Of a stretch of DNA of 64,000 bases, positions 23,804 to 32,339 are shown in pieces. Both the position numbers and the translations under genes were made by a program. Origin of the DNA: Blautia pseudococcoides (lineage in GTDB: Bacteria; Bacillota; Clostridia; Lachnospirales; Lachnospiraceae); contig NZ_CP015405.2 in NCBI RefSeq assembly GCF_001689125.2, positions 5,048,501 to 5,112,500 of the forward strand, in the 5' to 3' direction. Numbering within the stretch: position 1 is the first letter of the stretch; each line of letters begins with the position of its first letter. The notes beneath the pieces are model-generated. The model worked only from the letters and a program-made list of their open reading frames with translations. It did not search any database and was not told the DNA's origin.

Positions 23804-26668
23804 GTGGCGAACATCAGTGTACATCTTTTGGGAAGGCCTTATGTAGAGGTAGACGGAGAACGTGTGAATTTTCCGTATAAGAAAGCAGAGGGTTTTTTCT
23901 ATTACCTCTGTGTGAAGAAGACAGCTACAAGGGAAGAGATCATATACGTGCTTTGGGGTGCGGACAATGAGAATGTGGGCAGAAAGAACCTGAGAGAAGC
24001 GGTTTACCAGATCAAAAAACTGCTGGGCAAAGAAATTCTGGTGACAGCAGGCCATACCAGTATCTCTCTGAATCCGGAGTGTATGCCCGATATTGACTGG
24101 GACCATATCAGTGCGGAGAACATTCTGGAAAACGAGGAAGAGGGATTTCTCTCCCATTTTATGATAAAAAACAGCTACGAATACGAAGAGTGGATCACCT
24201 CCATGCAGGAGCAGTACAATCAGGCCTTTATAAAATGTGCCAGGGAAAAGCTGTACGACGCAGATGCCACAAAAGATGTGGATCTGATTCAAAAGTACAG
24301 CAATATTCTGCTGAAGCATGATCCCTACAATGAAAAGCTGTACTATGAGATTATGGACATCTATGCGGTGAATGGAAACTATAATATGGCGATCAAGCTG
24401 TATTACGATTTGGAGAAGGTTCTGGCTGATGAACTGGGTGTGGAGCCGTCCCCGGAGATCAAGGAACTGTTTCACCGCATTTTTAATGTAAAAGGTAATA
24501 CCACTGTGGAAGCCGCTGGCTGGAATGCTCCTTTTTTGGGCAGGACTTCTGAAATATACCAGGTCAGCGAGTGTATTGTGGGCACAGGGAAAAGCCGCCA
24601 TCCTCAATGTGTGGCGATCAACGGGGAGGACGGAGTGGGAAAATCAGCCCTTCTTGATAAGGCAAAGAAGATGGTACGGGGTTATCAGATGATCCCTCTG
24701 TATGCTGCCTGCTACAGGGAGGAGTCCGAATTTTTCCTGCGTCCCTGGAATGATATCTTCTGGGAGGTGGAGCAATGCGTGGAAAACGGGCTGCTGGAGC
24801 GCTCCATCACAAAGGAGGAGCAGGCACAGCTTGACCGCTTCTTCAAAGGCAGTATTCTGGGGGATGAGAAACCCCTTGGAAGACTCACATATCAGCTTAT
24901 GGAGAAGGCCATTTTGGATATGTTCCGCAAAATTGTGGAGAAGCATAAGGTAGTGCTGTTTTTTGATGATATCCAGTGGATGGATACCATGAGCTTCCAG
25001 CTGTTGAACAGGATCTTGCTGACCCTTGGGACAGAAAGGATCCTGCTCATGTGTACCTATAACCAGAACAATGATGTGGAGGTTATGGAATCGCTGGAGA
25101 AACTGATGAAAAAGGATTATCTTCATGTGATCTCTTTGAACCCTTTTACGGAGGAGGAGACCATGGAGCTGCTTCGCAAGTATCTGCCTGAACTCAATGG
25201 GGATGAGCAGAAACAGAAAAGCATTTACCAGATGACGGATGGAAATGCATTTTTCCTGATGGAGCTGGTCAGTCTCATAAAAGAAAAAGGATATACCCTG
25301 GAAAAATCCCAGAAGACCAACAATGTGATAAAAGCCCGGCTCGCAGGTCTGCCGGAAACGGAAAATGAAGTGCTGGACTGCATGAGCATGTTTCCGGAAA
25401 AGATCAGTATTGAGGAGATAGAGCTTCTGCTGCCAAAGATGGACAGGCTGACGCTGGTCCGCATTTTGGAAAAACTGCAGGAGCGCCATTTGATCAAAGA
25501 AATCCTTGTTGGCTGGAATGTCTACTATAAATTTGAGCATCAGGTATTCCGCCAGTTTATCTACGAGCGCCAGAGCGAGGGCAAGAAACGCATGTATCAT
25601 CAAATGCTGGCTGAGTATTATGAGTCAAAGGCTGAGGGGAAGAAAAATTTTGGGTATCTTCCAATGACGATCCACCACTATGAGAAGTGCCATAATATGG
25701 TGAAAGCGTATCAATATAAGATTAAATATCTGAAAGAGTATTATACGATTGTCAATGAAAACTTTCCTGTACTTCATTGGGAGATGGAATATGGCGACGA
25801 CAACTATGGAGTGACCTTTGAGGCAAATGAACTGTTAGAATTGGCCCAAAAGGTGATCCAGTTTGACGAGGATTCTCATCAGCTGCAGGAAATGAAAAAG
25901 GAAATGTATTATATCAAGGGCCGTTTTGACATTGCTGTAGGAGATTACGCGTCCGGCATCCGCAATATTGAGGAGAGTATGAAACTGGCTGAGATGCTGG
26001 AGGATAAAAAGTCTCTTCTGAATAATTTCAAGCAGATGATTTTTTACGGGATTCAGGTGGAGGACCTGGAGCTGGTAAAAAAATACGTGGATGAAGGCCT
26101 GTCCCTGATAAATGTACAGGAACCGGATGAAAGGGGGGCCTTTATGAGGCTGAAAGGCTGGTACCTGCTCCATGAAGGCAGATATGAGGAGTCCCGCCAG
26201 ACTCTGACAGAGGCTCGCCAGATATTTGAGGATTACAGCGGAAGAGATTCCCGCTATATTATGAGCATTGCGGCATGTTATAACTATATCGGGGATGCCT
26301 GCCGTGCTACCGGTGACTACCAGTCAGCCCTGTCCTACTATAAAATTGCCATAGAAAAGGGAACCGGCAAGGTGGTCACAAACGGACTGGGGCAGTTCTA
26401 TTCCAATGCTGGCCAGATTTATTATATTCTGGGAAAGACAAAAGCAGCCCGGGAGTATCTGGAACAGGCCATCGCTTGTTTTGAAAGACACGGATATTAC
26501 TGGGGACTTGAGAGGGCTGAGGCATATATGGCACTTGTCCTTCTGGATCAGGGAGAGACAGAGCAGGCAAAAAGCCATTACAAAAAGGGGGTACAGCTCT
26601 CGGAAAAAATGAATAATCCGACCACGGTGAAAGTTTTGAAGGAGATCAAGAATAAAGCGGGATTCTGA
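23804..26668 (+). CDS. SARP/AfsR-like transcriptional regulator (wHTH-BTAD-ATPase-TPR)
   Basis: A 954-residue regulator starting at GTG 23804, 6 nt after GAGGGA. Domains in order: an OmpR-like winged helix (about 1-95) and a bacterial transcriptional activation domain (about 96-230; YNEKLYYEIMDIYAVNGNYNMAIKLYYDLEKVL...GVEPSPEIKEL). Then comes a STAND-type ATPase with Walker A GEDGVGKS (274-281) and Walker B VVLFFDDIQWMD near 387, and finally C-terminal TPR repeats (about 680-950). Such proteins are mostly known from actinobacteria, where they activate by binding direct repeats near the -35. Exactly such repeats stand in the next promoter, before hutH, 140 bp downstream. It is therefore the likely activator of the hutH operon. 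Confidence 0.88.
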   Translation: MANISVHLLGRPYVEVDGERVNFPYKKAEGFFYYLCVKKTATREEIIYVLWGADNENVGRKNLREAVYQIKKLLGKEILVTAGHTSISLNPECMPDIDWDHISAENILENEEEGFLSHFMIKNSYEYEEWITSMQEQYNQAFIKCAREKLYDADATKDVDLIQKYSNILLKHDPYNEKLYYEIMDIYAVNGNYNMAIKLYYDLEKVLADELGVEPSPEIKELFHRIFNVKGNTTVEAAGWNAPFLGRTSEIYQVSECIVGTGKSRHPQCVAINGEDGVGKSALLDKAKKMVRGYQMIPLYAACYREESEFFLRPWNDIFWEVEQCVENGLLERSITKEEQAQLDRFFKGSILGDEKPLGRLTYQLMEKAILDMFRKIVEKHKVVLFFDDIQWMDTMSFQLLNRILLTLGTERILLMCTYNQNNDVEVMESLEKLMKKDYLHVISLNPFTEEETMELLRKYLPELNGDEQKQKSIYQMTDGNAFFLMELVSLIKEKGYTLEKSQKTNNVIKARLAGLPETENEVLDCMSMFPEKISIEEIELLLPKMDRLTLVRILEKLQERHLIKEILVGWNVYYKFEHQVFRQFIYERQSEGKKRMYHQMLAEYYESKAEGKKNFGYLPMTIHHYEKCHNMVKAYQYKIKYLKEYYTIVNENFPVLHWEMEYGDDNYGVTFEANELLELAQKVIQFDEDSHQLQEMKKEMYYIKGRFDIAVGDYASGIRNIEESMKLAEMLEDKKSLLNNFKQMIFYGIQVEDLELVKKYVDEGLSLINVQEPDERGAFMRLKGWYLLHEGRYEESRQTLTEARQIFEDYSGRDSRYIMSIAACYNYIGDACRATGDYQSALSYYKIAIEKGTGKVVTNGLGQFYSNAGQIYYILGKTKAAREYLEQAIACFERHGYYWGLERAEAYMALVLLDQGETEQAKSHYKKGVQLSEKMNNPTTVKVLKEIKNKAGF

Positions 26669-26765
26669 TAAAAGGTTCCCGCTATAAAAAAATATTTTAA
26701 TTTAGCCTGATAATACGAAAAAATATTGTTCGTCAATGACGGAAGAATGACCGCGACACGAGGAA

Positions 26766-26852
26766 TTTGACGATGAAAGAGAATTGTCAGATAATTTCGT
26801 TTGTGGAATTTGACATTTATTGACGCTTTTTTGACACAGGGGTCTGTATAAT
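26766..26852 (+). promoter_or_regulatory. hutH promoter with helically phased TTGAC repeats (SARP site candidate)
   Basis: TTGAC occurs at 26810-26814, 26820-26824 and 26831-26835, spaced 10 and 11 bp. A further GAATTTGAC at 26764-26772 exactly repeats 26807-26815 at a distance of 43 bp. A consensus TATAAT lies at 26847-26852, with no -35 at normal distance (CGCTTT there). This is the layout of SARP-activated promoters. Confidence 0.65.
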
Positions 26853-26886
26853 TGCACTATAAAATATAAGGAAAAGAGGGTGCGAT

Positions 26887-28422
26887 ATGAGCAACATTGT
26901 AATTACTGGTAAAGACCTCACACTGGAACAGATTGCTTTAATTTGTCGTGAGAATGCAAAAATTGAGTTGGCCGAGGAGGCAAAACAGAACATTATCGAG
27001 TCAAGAAAAGTGGTGGATGATCTTGTTGCGGAAGAGAAGGTTGTCTATGGGATCACAACCGGGTTCGGTAAATTCAGCGATGTTGTAATTTCTCAGGACC
27101 AGTGCAAGGCTCTTCAGAAAAACCTGATCATCACCCATGCGGTTGGTGCTGGTGATCCGTTCCCCGTTGATGTTGCAAGAGGTATTATGCTGCTTAGGAT
27201 CAACAACCTGGTCAAAGGGTTTTCAGGCATTCGTCTGGAAACTGTTCAGACTATGGTTGATATGCTGAATAAAGGTGTTACTGCGTTTATCCCGGAGAAA
27301 GGTTCCCTTGGAGCTTCCGGAGACCTGGCACCGTTGTCTCATATGGTTCTGCCTATGCTGGGCCTGGGTATGGCTTACTATGAAGGAGAACTCCTTCCGG
27401 GTGCAGAGGCTATGAAGCGTGCAGGCATTCCGACCATTGAACTGTCCGCAAAAGAAGGACTGGCTCTGAACAATGGTACACAGGCTATGACAAGCGCTGG
27501 TTCTCTGGCACTGCACGACGCACTGCAGCTTCTGAAGGTTGCGGATATTGCGGATTCTCTGTGCTTCGAGGCTCAGAATGGAGTTGTGAGCGCTCTGGAT
27601 CACCGTCTGCATGATGTACGTCCTCATTCAGGACAGCTTGCGACAGCCAGAAACCTGCTGAGACTTCTGGACGGCAGCAAGAACACTACACGCCAGGGCG
27701 AAATCCGCGTACAGGATGCTTATTCCCTGCGTTGTTCACCGCAGATCCACGGCGCAAGCAAGGATGCAGTGAATTATGTACTTGACCATGTAAATATTGA
27801 GATCAACTCTGTAACAGATAACCCGATCATCTTTAAAGAAGATAAGAACGGAATCTCCGGCGGTAACTTCCACGGACAGCCTATGGCATTAAGCTTTGAC
27901 TTCCTGGGAATCGCAGTTTCCGAGCTGGCTAACGTTTCTGAGAGACGTATTGAGCGTCTGGTCAACCCGGCATACAGTGAACTGCCTGCCTTTTTAACAC
28001 CTCACGGCGGCGTCTGCTCCGGATTCATGATCGTGCAGTATTCTGCAGCAGCATTAGTTTCCGAGAATAAAGTTCTTGCACATCCGGCATCTGTTGACAG
28101 TATCCCGTCATCCGCCGGTCAGGAAGACCACGTATCTATGGGTACGATCGCTGCCAGAAAAGCAGGAGAGATCGCAAAGAATGTAAGACGTGTTCTGGCT
28201 ATGGAACTTATGGTTGCATGCCAGGGTATTGATATGCGCGGCAATAAAGGCCTGGGCAAAGGAACACAGGCTGCTTATGACTTAGTCCGCAAACAGGTTG
28301 CCACATTAGATGAGGACCGTGAATTATATGGTGATATCAACTACTGTGAAGAAATTATTAAGGATGGCTCTCTCGTCAAAGCGGTAGAGGAGGCCCTTGG
28401 CGGAGCTATAGAAACAAAATAA
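26887..28422 (+). CDS. hutH: histidine ammonia-lyase
   Basis: A 511-residue cytosolic enzyme of the aromatic amino acid lyase family that deaminates L-histidine to trans-urocanate and ammonia without cofactor. The self-made MIO electrophile comes from A143-S144-G145 in GSLGASGDLAPLSHM. Other signatures are VYGITTGFGKFSD near residue 53, NNGTQAMTS, and SVTDNPI...SGGNFHGQP near 310. Length is normal. AAAGAGGG precedes the ATG. No hutU, hutI or hutG follows; instead an NhaC-type antiporter is co-transcribed 50 bp later. Unless those genes are elsewhere, urocanate would be the end product. Confidence 0.93.
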   Translation: MSNIVITGKDLTLEQIALICRENAKIELAEEAKQNIIESRKVVDDLVAEEKVVYGITTGFGKFSDVVISQDQCKALQKNLIITHAVGAGDPFPVDVARGIMLLRINNLVKGFSGIRLETVQTMVDMLNKGVTAFIPEKGSLGASGDLAPLSHMVLPMLGLGMAYYEGELLPGAEAMKRAGIPTIELSAKEGLALNNGTQAMTSAGSLALHDALQLLKVADIADSLCFEAQNGVVSALDHRLHDVRPHSGQLATARNLLRLLDGSKNTTRQGEIRVQDAYSLRCSPQIHGASKDAVNYVLDHVNIEINSVTDNPIIFKEDKNGISGGNFHGQPMALSFDFLGIAVSELANVSERRIERLVNPAYSELPAFLTPHGGVCSGFMIVQYSAAALVSENKVLAHPASVDSIPSSAGQEDHVSMGTIAARKAGEIAKNVRRVLAMELMVACQGIDMRGNKGLGKGTQAAYDLVRKQVATLDEDRELYGDINYCEEIIKDGSLVKAVEEALGGAIETK

Positions 28423-28472
28423 ATTCTTAAACTGTCCTGCAAAAATAATTTAAGAAAAGAGGGTAAGTTTTA

Positions 28473-30011
28473 ATGGGAAAAAAAGAAAAGAAAGAACGTA
28501 CGGTTCGCCTTCCTAATTTTATCGAGGCAATTATTCCAATCGTTGTCATGATGGCACTCATGCTTTATGGCTTCGTAGGAGGAAGCGGATACAGCGATGC
28601 CCATATGCCGTTACTGGTATCTATCGTAGTGGCTTGTATCATCGGCTGTCTCTGCGGACACAGCTTTTCCGACATGTTAGCTGGTATGTTGGACAGACTG
28701 AGTGCTACAATGGAAGCCATACTGATTCTTTGTACAGTTGGTATTCTCGTGGCATCTTTCATTATGTCCGGTACAATTCCGGCCCTGATCTATTACGGCC
28801 TGGATTTACTGACACCTAAGCTTTTCCTGCCGATCGGCTGTATTATGTGTGCTGTTGTTGGTCTGGCATGTGGTTCTTCCTGGACGGCTACCGCTACCAT
28901 TGGTATTGCTTTTTTAGGTATTGGCGCAGGCCTTGGTATTAATCCTGCCATTACAGCCGGTATGATCATCTCCGGCGCATACGTGGGAGACAAATTCTCA
29001 CCACTGTCCGATACTACAAACCTGGCAGCAGCAGTTTCAGAGACGGGACTATTTGACCACGTTACGGCCATGGTCTCGACCACCGGGCCAACGTTTGTGA
29101 TCGCCCTGATCTTATATACGATCATGGGCCTGAATATTGATACATCAGGATTCGATGCCTCTGTTGCAACAGATTTACAGGCAGCACTGGCAGAAGGCTT
29201 TAATTTAAGTCCGGTTCTGCTGCTTCCTATTGTTGTGATCGTGGTTGTTTGTATCATGAAGGTACCGGGACTGGTTGGTATTTCAATCTCTGTTGGATGC
29301 GGTGTTCTGTTTGCAGCAATTTTCCAGGGTGTGCACAGCTTAGGAGAACTGTTTGACATTCTGCATTATGGTACAACATTTGAATCAACCAACGATCTGG
29401 CCAACGACTTGCTGAGCAGGGGAGGTATGGACCACCAGATGTGGACCATCAATCTGATCTTGCTGGCTGTAGCCTACGGCGGTGCTTTAGAGCGCTGCGG
29501 ATGTGTGGATACACTGTTCGGAGGTCTGAAGAAGAGACTTCACTCTGTGGGAAGTCTGATTCTTGCCACACTTCTGACATCCTTATTCTGCGATGCTACC
29601 ATGTGTGACCAGTTCCTGGGAATTGGTGTGCCGGCTCCGCTTTATGTGGACAAATATGATGAGATGGGTCTGGGACGAAATATGTTGTCCAGGACATTGG
29701 AGGACTGTGGTACTCTGTGGGCAGTTATGTTCCCGTGGACGGGCTGCGGCGCTTACCAGATGGGCGTTCTGGGAGTGCATCCGTTCATGTACTTCCCATT
29801 TGCATTCGTTAACTTGTTAAACCCGATTCTTGCGGCGATTCTGGCGTTCCTGGGACGCAATATCTTCTGGGCTGACGGTGCGTATACCAATATTTTTGGA
29901 AAGACAACCATGCGCAAACCGGCAGCAGCTCCAGCAGATAAGCATGAGCTGGCAGTGAAGAATCTTGAAGCTATGCGTGCAGCAGGTAAAGCACCGAGAG
30001 CACAGGCATAA
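28473..30011 (+). CDS. NhaC-family antiporter
   Basis: A 512-residue membrane protein with about twelve hydrophobic segments and NhaC-family signatures: GSSWTATATIGIAFLGIGAGLG, ISGAYVGDKFSPLSDTTNLAAAV, and CDQFLGIGVPAPLYVDKYDEMGLGRN in the second half. The family includes Na+/H+ antiporters and malate-2H+/lactate-Na+ exchangers. It is 50 bp behind hutH and has its own AAAGAGGG ribosome site. An exchanger for histidine and urocanate, or a proton/sodium exchanger that balances ammonia release, would fit the context; both are inference. Confidence 0.85.
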   Translation: MGKKEKKERTVRLPNFIEAIIPIVVMMALMLYGFVGGSGYSDAHMPLLVSIVVACIIGCLCGHSFSDMLAGMLDRLSATMEAILILCTVGILVASFIMSGTIPALIYYGLDLLTPKLFLPIGCIMCAVVGLACGSSWTATATIGIAFLGIGAGLGINPAITAGMIISGAYVGDKFSPLSDTTNLAAAVSETGLFDHVTAMVSTTGPTFVIALILYTIMGLNIDTSGFDASVATDLQAALAEGFNLSPVLLLPIVVIVVVCIMKVPGLVGISISVGCGVLFAAIFQGVHSLGELFDILHYGTTFESTNDLANDLLSRGGMDHQMWTINLILLAVAYGGALERCGCVDTLFGGLKKRLHSVGSLILATLLTSLFCDATMCDQFLGIGVPAPLYVDKYDEMGLGRNMLSRTLEDCGTLWAVMFPWTGCGAYQMGVLGVHPFMYFPFAFVNLLNPILAAILAFLGRNIFWADGAYTNIFGKTTMRKPAAAPADKHELAVKNLEAMRAAGKAPRAQA

Positions 30012-30047
30012 ACATGATGTCTATTGTTTTTTGAAAGGAGTATCATA

Positions 30048-30530
30048 GTGAGCGTTGAGCATCTTCCCTGGGACTCATTAGAAGGACCGATATATTATGC
30101 AAGGGATTTGAAACCACGTAAACCGTGGGTGACATATGGCTGCTGGATCTTATCCGCCGCCCTGATCATCGGCGGTATTATCACGCCTTACCGCGTGGCT
30201 GCTGTATTTGGTGTGTTGTACATACTGACACTGTTGATGAAAAAGGATACAGTCATTACCGAGAGGGGACTGGAAATTTTTTATCAGATGAGGATTACCA
30301 CACACTATGATTTTTGGAGCTGGAAAGAGATCGTTTCGGTGATCCGTGAGGACAGAAAGCATCCGGAACTGATAGCGCTCCATTTTGGCAGGGGCAATAG
30401 AAGCAAGCGCTTGTTTTTCACAAAGGCAGATGCAAAACAGATTATGGTACTGGCCAGAAAGAAGAATTCCAGAGCTGTGGTGGCGGATGCTGACACACGG
30501 CAGATGGCTGGCTACAAGAAAAAGAAATAG
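30048..30530 (+). CDS. small membrane protein of unknown function (YcxB-like fold possible)
   Basis: A 160-residue protein read from GTG 30048, 7 nt after AAAGGAG; an upstream TTG at 30024 has no ribosome site. Two adjacent transmembrane segments (about 32-70) are followed by a soluble part with DTVITERGLEIFYQMRITTHYDFWSWKEIVSVIRED, the pattern of bacterial PH-like/YcxB-type domains. It ends in a lysine-rich tail. It is 36 bp behind the antiporter, so it is the third gene of the hutH unit and may modulate it. I do not recognise a specific family. Confidence 0.7.
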   Translation: MSVEHLPWDSLEGPIYYARDLKPRKPWVTYGCWILSAALIIGGIITPYRVAAVFGVLYILTLLMKKDTVITERGLEIFYQMRITTHYDFWSWKEIVSVIREDRKHPELIALHFGRGNRSKRLFFTKADAKQIMVLARKKNSRAVVADADTRQMAGYKKKK

Positions 30531-30591
30531 TTACTTAGAATATGTCTAGGAAATCTGTTTTATGTATATGGGTTTCCAAATTATAAGGAAG

Positions 30592-30668
30592 GGAAAGTAA
30601 ACTCCTCTTACTTTCCCGGATGAAGAGGCTGCGCACTTATGAGTTTTGTAAGTGCGCAGTCTCTTCTT
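30592..30668 (+). terminator. two consecutive hairpins closing the hutH operon
   Basis: GGGAAAGTAA/TTACTTTCCC at 30592-30617, then GAAGAGGCTGCGCACTTA pairing with TAAGTGCGCAGTCTCTTC up to 30667. The second has a long stem but only a short T stretch. Confidence 0.65.
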
Positions 30669-30790
30669 AACAATATTTAGTAATGGATAAATTGGACAAA
30701 AAAAGACTGGATTTATGAATGAATATGTGATAAAATCAGTGTAATTCAGGAGATAACTGGAGAAGCTGATTATAGGAGGTATATAATATT

Positions 30791-30949
30791 ATGAAAAAAT
30801 ATGTATGTGAACCATGCGGATATGAATATGACCCTGAGGTAGGAGATCCTGAGAACGGGATCGCACCGGGAACTTCTTTTGATGACCTTCCGGAAGACTG
30901 GGTATGCCCAATCTGCGGTATGGGAAAAGAAGTATTTGTAGAAGCTTAA
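30791..30949 (+). CDS. rubredoxin
   Basis: A 52-residue redox protein. The single iron would be held by two knuckles, CEPCG at residues 6-10 and CPICG at 39-43, with the usual [29 protein letters not shown] core. Length is exactly that of a classical rubredoxin. AGGAGG lies 10 nt before the ATG. It carries single electrons in anaerobic oxidative-stress or sulfur metabolism. It stands alone with its own terminator, next to the sulfur/redox genes. Confidence 0.95.
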   Translation: MKKYVCEPCGYEYDPEVGDPENGIAPGTSFDDLPEDWVCPICGMGKEVFVEA

Positions 30950-30959
30950 ATGAAGTAGG

Positions 30960-30990
30960 AAGGGCTGCCGCTGAAAACGGCAGCCTTTCG
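30960..30990 (+). terminator. rubredoxin terminator
   Basis: AAGGGCTGCCG, loop CTGAAAA, CGGCAGCCTTT; a perfect stem with a short T-run. Confidence 0.75.
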
Positions 30991-31135
30991 TAACAGTTCA
31001 GCCTTCTTCCACTGTCCGCGAGGCGTTGCCTTGCAATTGCAAGGCAATCCCGAGGCAGCCTCGCGCCAGACTGCGGTTTGTGCAGTCTGTGTGCATGCTT
31101 TTGTTGCTGTGAAGCCGGAGGGCTGAATAGTAACG
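30989..31135. repeat. complex palindromic intergenic element
   Basis: About 147 bp bounded by CGTAACAGTTCAGCC and the imperfect inverse GGCTGAATAGTAACG. Inside are a perfect 22-bp palindrome at 31026-31047 (TTGCCTTGCA...), flanking GCGAGGC (31018-31024) and GCCTCGC (31058-31064), and CAGACTGC/GCAGTCTG (31067-31089). It lies between convergent genes and has no coding frame. It resembles a dispersed non-coding repeat. Confidence 0.55.
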
Positions 31136-31146
31136 CCTTTCCGTGT

Positions 31147-32070
31147 TCAGCGGTCAACTAACTGTCCTCCGGGCAGTTTTTTTATTTCTTCCACATCATT
31201 GTAACTGCTCACGATCTCCTTCAGACGGATAATGGAATCGGTCAGGTATTTGTCCTTGTGGTATACAAAGGAAAAGTCCCTGTTCCATTCTTTGTGAGGA
31301 CCGGTGAATACATGGATCTCCTGGTTCTGGATCTCCTTTTCCAACAGACGGATGGAGATAACAGCCATACAGTTGTTGATCTGTATGGCATTTTTTATGG
31401 AATCAGGGGTGCTCTCCTCAAAGACTGTGTGGATATCAAGGCCGTGGCGGACAATGAAATTTTCAAACAGCTCTCTTGTGCCGCTGCCGGGCTCTCTCTT
31501 TACAAAATCGTGTCCGTTCAGCTCATTGATAAATAAGGTATGACGGCCATAAAAAAGATGGTCTTGGCCGCATGCAAGCACAAGCATGTCATCTATAAGG
31601 GGAATGCTGACCAGATCGCGGCTTTTGACCCTGCCCTCCACGATGCCCACATCCAGTTCCATGTTCAGAAGCTTCTGTTCTATGATCTGCGTATTATTCA
31701 TATAAGAATAAATATCAAGGTCCGGCTGTTCCTTTTTCAGGTCCCGGACTACTTTAGAGAGGATACCGCTGCCAAGGGTAATGGTGCCGCCGATGCGGAT
31801 CTTCTCCCGCCGGTTTTCCTTTCGCATGCTCTCCTCAAGGCTTTCAAACTGTGTGACAAGCTGTTTGGCAGTGATATAGAGGGTTTTGCCGTCCTCTGTG
31901 ATATATAGTTTTTTAGAGAGACGTTCAAAGAGCAGGGTCCCATAGTGTTCCTCCAGTTCCCGGATAGCCTGGCTGACGGAGGGCTGGGTGATGAAAAGCT
32001 GTTCCGCGGCCAGGCTCATCTTTCCCGCCTCTGCTACAGCCAGAAATATTTTCAGATGTCGGATTGTCAT
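31147..32070 (-). CDS. LysR-family transcriptional regulator
   Basis: A 307-residue regulator with an N-terminal winged helix (HLKIFLAVAEAGKMSLAAEQLFITQPSVSQAIRELEEHYG) and a C-terminal effector-binding domain (IRIGGTITLGSGILSKVV...VGIVEGRV). It is divergent from the flavoprotein and siroheme-protein genes, which it most likely controls. A T-N11-A type palindrome, ATAGGTAAAACCTAT, lies 17 bp upstream of its start. It resembles CysL/CysB-like activators, so a sulfur compound is a plausible effector (inference). Confidence 0.9.
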   Translation of the reverse strand: MTIRHLKIFLAVAEAGKMSLAAEQLFITQPSVSQAIRELEEHYGTLLFERLSKKLYITEDGKTLYITAKQLVTQFESLEESMRKENRREKIRIGGTITLGSGILSKVVRDLKKEQPDLDIYSYMNNTQIIEQKLLNMELDVGIVEGRVKSRDLVSIPLIDDMLVLACGQDHLFYGRHTLFINELNGHDFVKREPGSGTRELFENFIVRHGLDIHTVFEESTPDSIKNAIQINNCMAVISIRLLEKEIQNQEIHVFTGPHKEWNRDFSFVYHKDKYLTDSIIRLKEIVSSYNDVEEIKKLPGGQLVDR

Positions 32071-32087
32071 AACGAATCTCCTTTATC

Positions 32088-32102
32088 ATAGGTAAAACCT
32101 AT
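32088..32102. promoter_or_regulatory. LysR-box candidate
   Basis: ATAGGTAAAACCTAT is a perfect interrupted palindrome just upstream of the lysR-type start in the 269-bp divergent region. The rest of that region holds a hairpin (GCGAACAGT/ACTGTTCGC at 32207-32239) and no gene. Confidence 0.55.
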
Positions 32103-32206
32103 TAATTATATAATATTATATTACTTTTCTTATACATGTACAAGTGCTATACTGGATATAAAGCTAAGGAAAATAATTCCTGCTGCTGATCGCACAACAC
32201 TATCCC

Positions 32207-32239
32207 GCGAACAGTAACGAATCCTTGGTCACTGTTCGC
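32207..32239. repeat. GCGAACAGT/ACTGTTCGC hairpin in the flavoprotein leader
   Basis: A perfect 9-bp inverted repeat with a 15-nt spacer, about 100 nt before the flavoprotein start. It shares the AACAGT/ACTGTT core with other intergenic hairpins of this window. Confidence 0.5.
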
Positions 32240-32339
32240 AGGCAGGTCTGCAGATCCTAACGATTTCGGAACGGTAACGGAGACGGGAGCAGGGACCGGA
32301 TAACATGAAAAGCAAATTTGAGAAAAGAAGGTATGGGCT

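Noticed and set aside
23783..24607. 274-codon open frame on the minus strand
   Set aside because: Antisense to the start of the same regulator, with no ribosome site or recognisable domain.
24644..25603. 319-codon open frame on the minus strand
   Set aside because: It lies wholly within the BTAD regulator, its protein has no family pattern and is rich in His/Leu/Phe as expected from antisense of this codon usage.
26656..26683. terminator after the BTAD regulator
   Set aside because: AGCGGGA/TCCCGCT can pair but overlaps the stop codon and is followed by A-rich, not T-rich, sequence.
32103..32339. riboswitch in the leader of the flavoprotein gene
   Set aside because: There are hairpins, but no conserved core of a known class such as SAM or T-box, and no terminator switch.
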